Origin: Spyradomonas excrementavium
Lineage (GTDB): Bacteria > Cyanobacteriota > Vampirovibrionia > Gastranaerophilales > Gastranaerophilaceae
Assembly: GCA_018714005.1 (NCBI GenBank)
Contig: DVOA01000021.1
Coordinates: 1-7,379 of the forward strand
DNA length: 7,379 nt
Direction: 5' to 3'
Part shown: positions 6,216 to 7,379 of the stretch, one piece after another
Numbering within the stretch: position 1 is the first letter of the stretch
Layout of the letters: each line of letters starts with the position of its first letter
The notes under the pieces: model-generated
Databases searched by the model: none
Told to the model about the DNA's origin: nothing
The model's input: the letters and a program-made list of their open reading frames with translations, nothing else
Position numbers and translations under genes: made by a program

Positions 6216-6869
6216 TTAAACATGCTGCGCTGTGCAGCTGGTTGTCAGGCAAACGATTTTGTTTATACCGTTGCGTTCAAACTCTGAAATTATCTCATGC
6301 AGCGTGCTTCCTGTGGTCAAAATATCGTCAATAATCAGGAGATTTTCCCCGCGGTACAAATTTTTCTCACATTTGAACGCCATGTGCAGATTTTTCTGCC
6401 TTTCCTCTTTTGAAAGCCTGTACTGGGCTTTTGTTTCCTTGATTCTGGCGATTAATTCTTCTTTTATTTCGTAGCCGCTAATTTTTGCAAATTCGTTCGC
6501 AACCAGCGTCATATGATTGTAACCGCGCTTTTTCAAGCGCTTTTTGTGCAGCGGAACTGGCACAATAACAAAATTTTTTCCTGCATATTCTGTATTTTTC
6601 CATAAATCGTACATTAATTTCGCCTGAAAATGAGCAAGTTCATACTGGTTGTGGTATTTTACGGCGCGAATAAGCTTTGTTACGTCCTTTGCATAAACAG
6701 CAGCGCTGAAAACCGGCAAATTATCAAGCTTTATGACCGGCTGCGGCGGCAAAAGTTCAATTGAATCGTAACATTTTGAGCACATTACAGTGGATTCTGC
6801 ACAGGAACGGCAGAAATAACAACGCTTTTTGTATATCAAATCGAGCAATTGCGCAAAAATATTAATCAT
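6216..6869 (-). CDS. comF: ComF family phosphoribosyltransferase-like protein
   Basis: A 217-residue ComF/GntX-family protein of usual length. An N-terminal zinc-ribbon-like cysteine set (Cys17, Cys20, Cys23, Cys30, Cys33) is followed by a type I phosphoribosyltransferase-like domain. Landmarks are AVKYHNQYELA (69-79), VPVPLHKKRLKKRGYNHM (103-120, the family's RGFNQ-like site) and the PRPP-loop block LLIIDDILTTGST (177-189). In Bacillus and Haemophilus ComF proteins take part in DNA uptake during transformation, probably in processing of imported single strands; many bacteria carry comF without known competence. No signal peptide or membrane helix. The ATG at 6869 has no SD: a TATAAT box ends 7 nt before it, so the mRNA may be leaderless. 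Upstream and divergent is the site-2 protease gene. Confidence 0.9.
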   Translation of the reverse strand: MINIFAQLLDLIYKKRCYFCRSCAESTVMCSKCYDSIELLPPQPVIKLDNLPVFSAAVYAKDVTKLIRAVKYHNQYELAHFQAKLMYDLWKNTEYAGKNFVIVPVPLHKKRLKKRGYNHMTLVANEFAKISGYEIKEELIARIKETKAQYRLSKEERQKNLHMAFKCEKNLYRGENLLIIDDILTTGSTLHEIISEFERNGINKIVCLTTSCTAQHV

Positions 6870-6876
6870 ATTAATA

Positions 6877-6906
6877 ATTATAATACGAATCGGGTTTGTA
6901 TGGTAA
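6877..6906 (-). promoter_or_regulatory. Putative comF promoter giving a leaderless transcript
   Basis: On the minus strand a perfect TATAAT (6877-6882) is preceded after 18 nt by TTACCA (6901-6906, 4/6 to the -35). The box ends 7 nt before the comF ATG, so transcription should start at or within a base or two of the ATG. The -35 overlaps the extended -10 of the divergent protease gene. Confidence 0.5.
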
Positions 6907-6909
6907 AAT
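6901..6909 (+). promoter_or_regulatory. Extended -10 box for the rseP-type gene
   Basis: TGGTAAAAT on the plus strand matches the extended -10 pattern TGnTAtaAT with one mismatch. No good -35 is present 16-18 nt upstream, which an extended -10 can tolerate. The start would be near 6916, giving a leader of about 24 nt with the purine-rich GAGAGAG site before the ATG at 6940. Confidence 0.4.
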
Positions 6910-6939
6910 GGAACTCATCAACCTGAAAGAGAGAGAAAA

Positions 6940-7379
6940 ATGAACGTAATTATAATGATTTTGTTAATAAGCTTGCTTATTCTTGTGCATGAGGCGGGGC
7001 ACTTCCTTGCAGCGAGAATGATGGGTATAAAAGTGGATAAATTCGGCTTCGGATTGCCTTTCGGGCCTACGCTTTTTGAGGGGCAAATCGGCGATACAAA
7101 GATTCTTGTCCATGCGCTTTTGCTCGGGGGGTATGTTTCTTTTCCGGATGATGATGAAAATTCTGAAATTCCGAAAGATTCTTCCGAAAGATTCTCCAAC
7201 AAGCCTGTATGGCAAAGAGCTGTTGTTATTTCTGCAGGGGTTATTGCGAATGTTCTGTGCGCGATTGTTCTTGTTGTCATGACTGCGATAATCTTGCACA
7301 AGCTTCCTGCGGGCAAATATGATATTTATATTGCCAAAATCGTTGCGCCAAAAGAGGCTGCAATTTACAAATCCGGCAT
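6940..7379 (+). CDS. rseP: RseP-type site-2 membrane protease (M50), N-terminal part, cut by the right edge
   Basis: The frame is open to the right edge (146 codons plus 2 nt), so it has no stop in the window. It begins with a hydrophobic helix carrying the zinc-metalloprotease HExxH motif as HEAGH (His17, Glu18, His21), followed by FLAARMMGIKVDKFGFGLPF, the conserved start of RseP/RasP-type proteases. After LLGGYVSFPDDDE comes KPVWQRAVVISAGVIANVL and a second membrane helix (about 93-118), again typical. The PDZ part ('IYIAKIVAPKEAAIYKSG') begins at the edge. These enzymes cut membrane-embedded anti-sigma factors, or signal peptide remnants, within the bilayer. The start has a purine-rich AAAGAGAGAG site 4 nt before the ATG. 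Which substrate it cuts cannot be told. Confidence 0.92.
   Translation, partial: MNVIIMILLISLLILVHEAGHFLAARMMGIKVDKFGFGLPFGPTLFEGQIGDTKILVHALLLGGYVSFPDDDENSEIPKDSSERFSNKPVWQRAVVISAGVIANVLCAIVLVVMTAIILHKLPAGKYDIYIAKIVAPKEAAIYKSG

Noticed and set aside
5989..6334. Plus-strand ORFs across the repeat cluster
   Set aside because: They run through the palindromic repeats and into the antisense of comF, and their translations look like translated repeat sequence, not protein.
6918..7316. A 132-codon minus-strand ORF opposite the site-2 protease gene
   Set aside because: The plus strand encodes a convincing M50 protease with HEAGH; the antisense frame has no recognisable motif and no good ribosome site.

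Overview
The window is moderately AT-rich bacterial DNA with tightly packed genes. It reads like a piece of chromosome: there is no transposase, integrase, tRNA, rRNA or CRISPR array. Short gaps, Shine-Dalgarno (SD) starts and the gene mix (RicT, ComF, an RseP-type protease, a GT5 glucan synthase) fit a low-to-mid G+C anaerobe. An N-terminal 'NFGAK' signature on one orphan protein, together with the glucan synthase and the soluble FlhA-like protein, makes me suspect a gut Vampirovibrionia/Gastranaerophilales (non-photosynthetic sister of Cyanobacteria). That placement is inference from memory and is not proven here.

Layout. At the left edge a TPR protein is read leftward (cut by the edge) from a divergent intergenic region of about 310 bp. 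Rightward from that region comes a long GT5 starch/glycogen synthase (712-3084), followed 13 bp later by an unrecognised 157-residue protein (3098-3571). Their end meets, 8 bp away, the end of a leftward two-gene operon: ricT (5053-5949) followed by a 486-residue protein (3580-5040). The latter joins a DUF4177-like N-terminus and a coiled coil to a domain strongly resembling the cytoplasmic half of the flagellar/type III export protein FlhA, with no membrane part. A 266-bp gap (5950-6215) follows, holding three copies of a 36-bp palindromic element in alternating orientation. Then comes comF (leftward, 6216-6869), and, divergent from it, the start of an RseP-type site-2 protease (6940 to the right edge).

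How the genes relate. The glucan synthase presumably builds storage polysaccharide, with the small orphan protein as a co-transcribed companion. RicT is known from a Fe-S complex acting in RNA processing; here it is translationally close to the FlhA-C-like protein, which is the most unusual item in the window. comF and the protease share a 70-bp divergent promoter region in which the two predicted promoters overlap, and comF appears to be leaderless.
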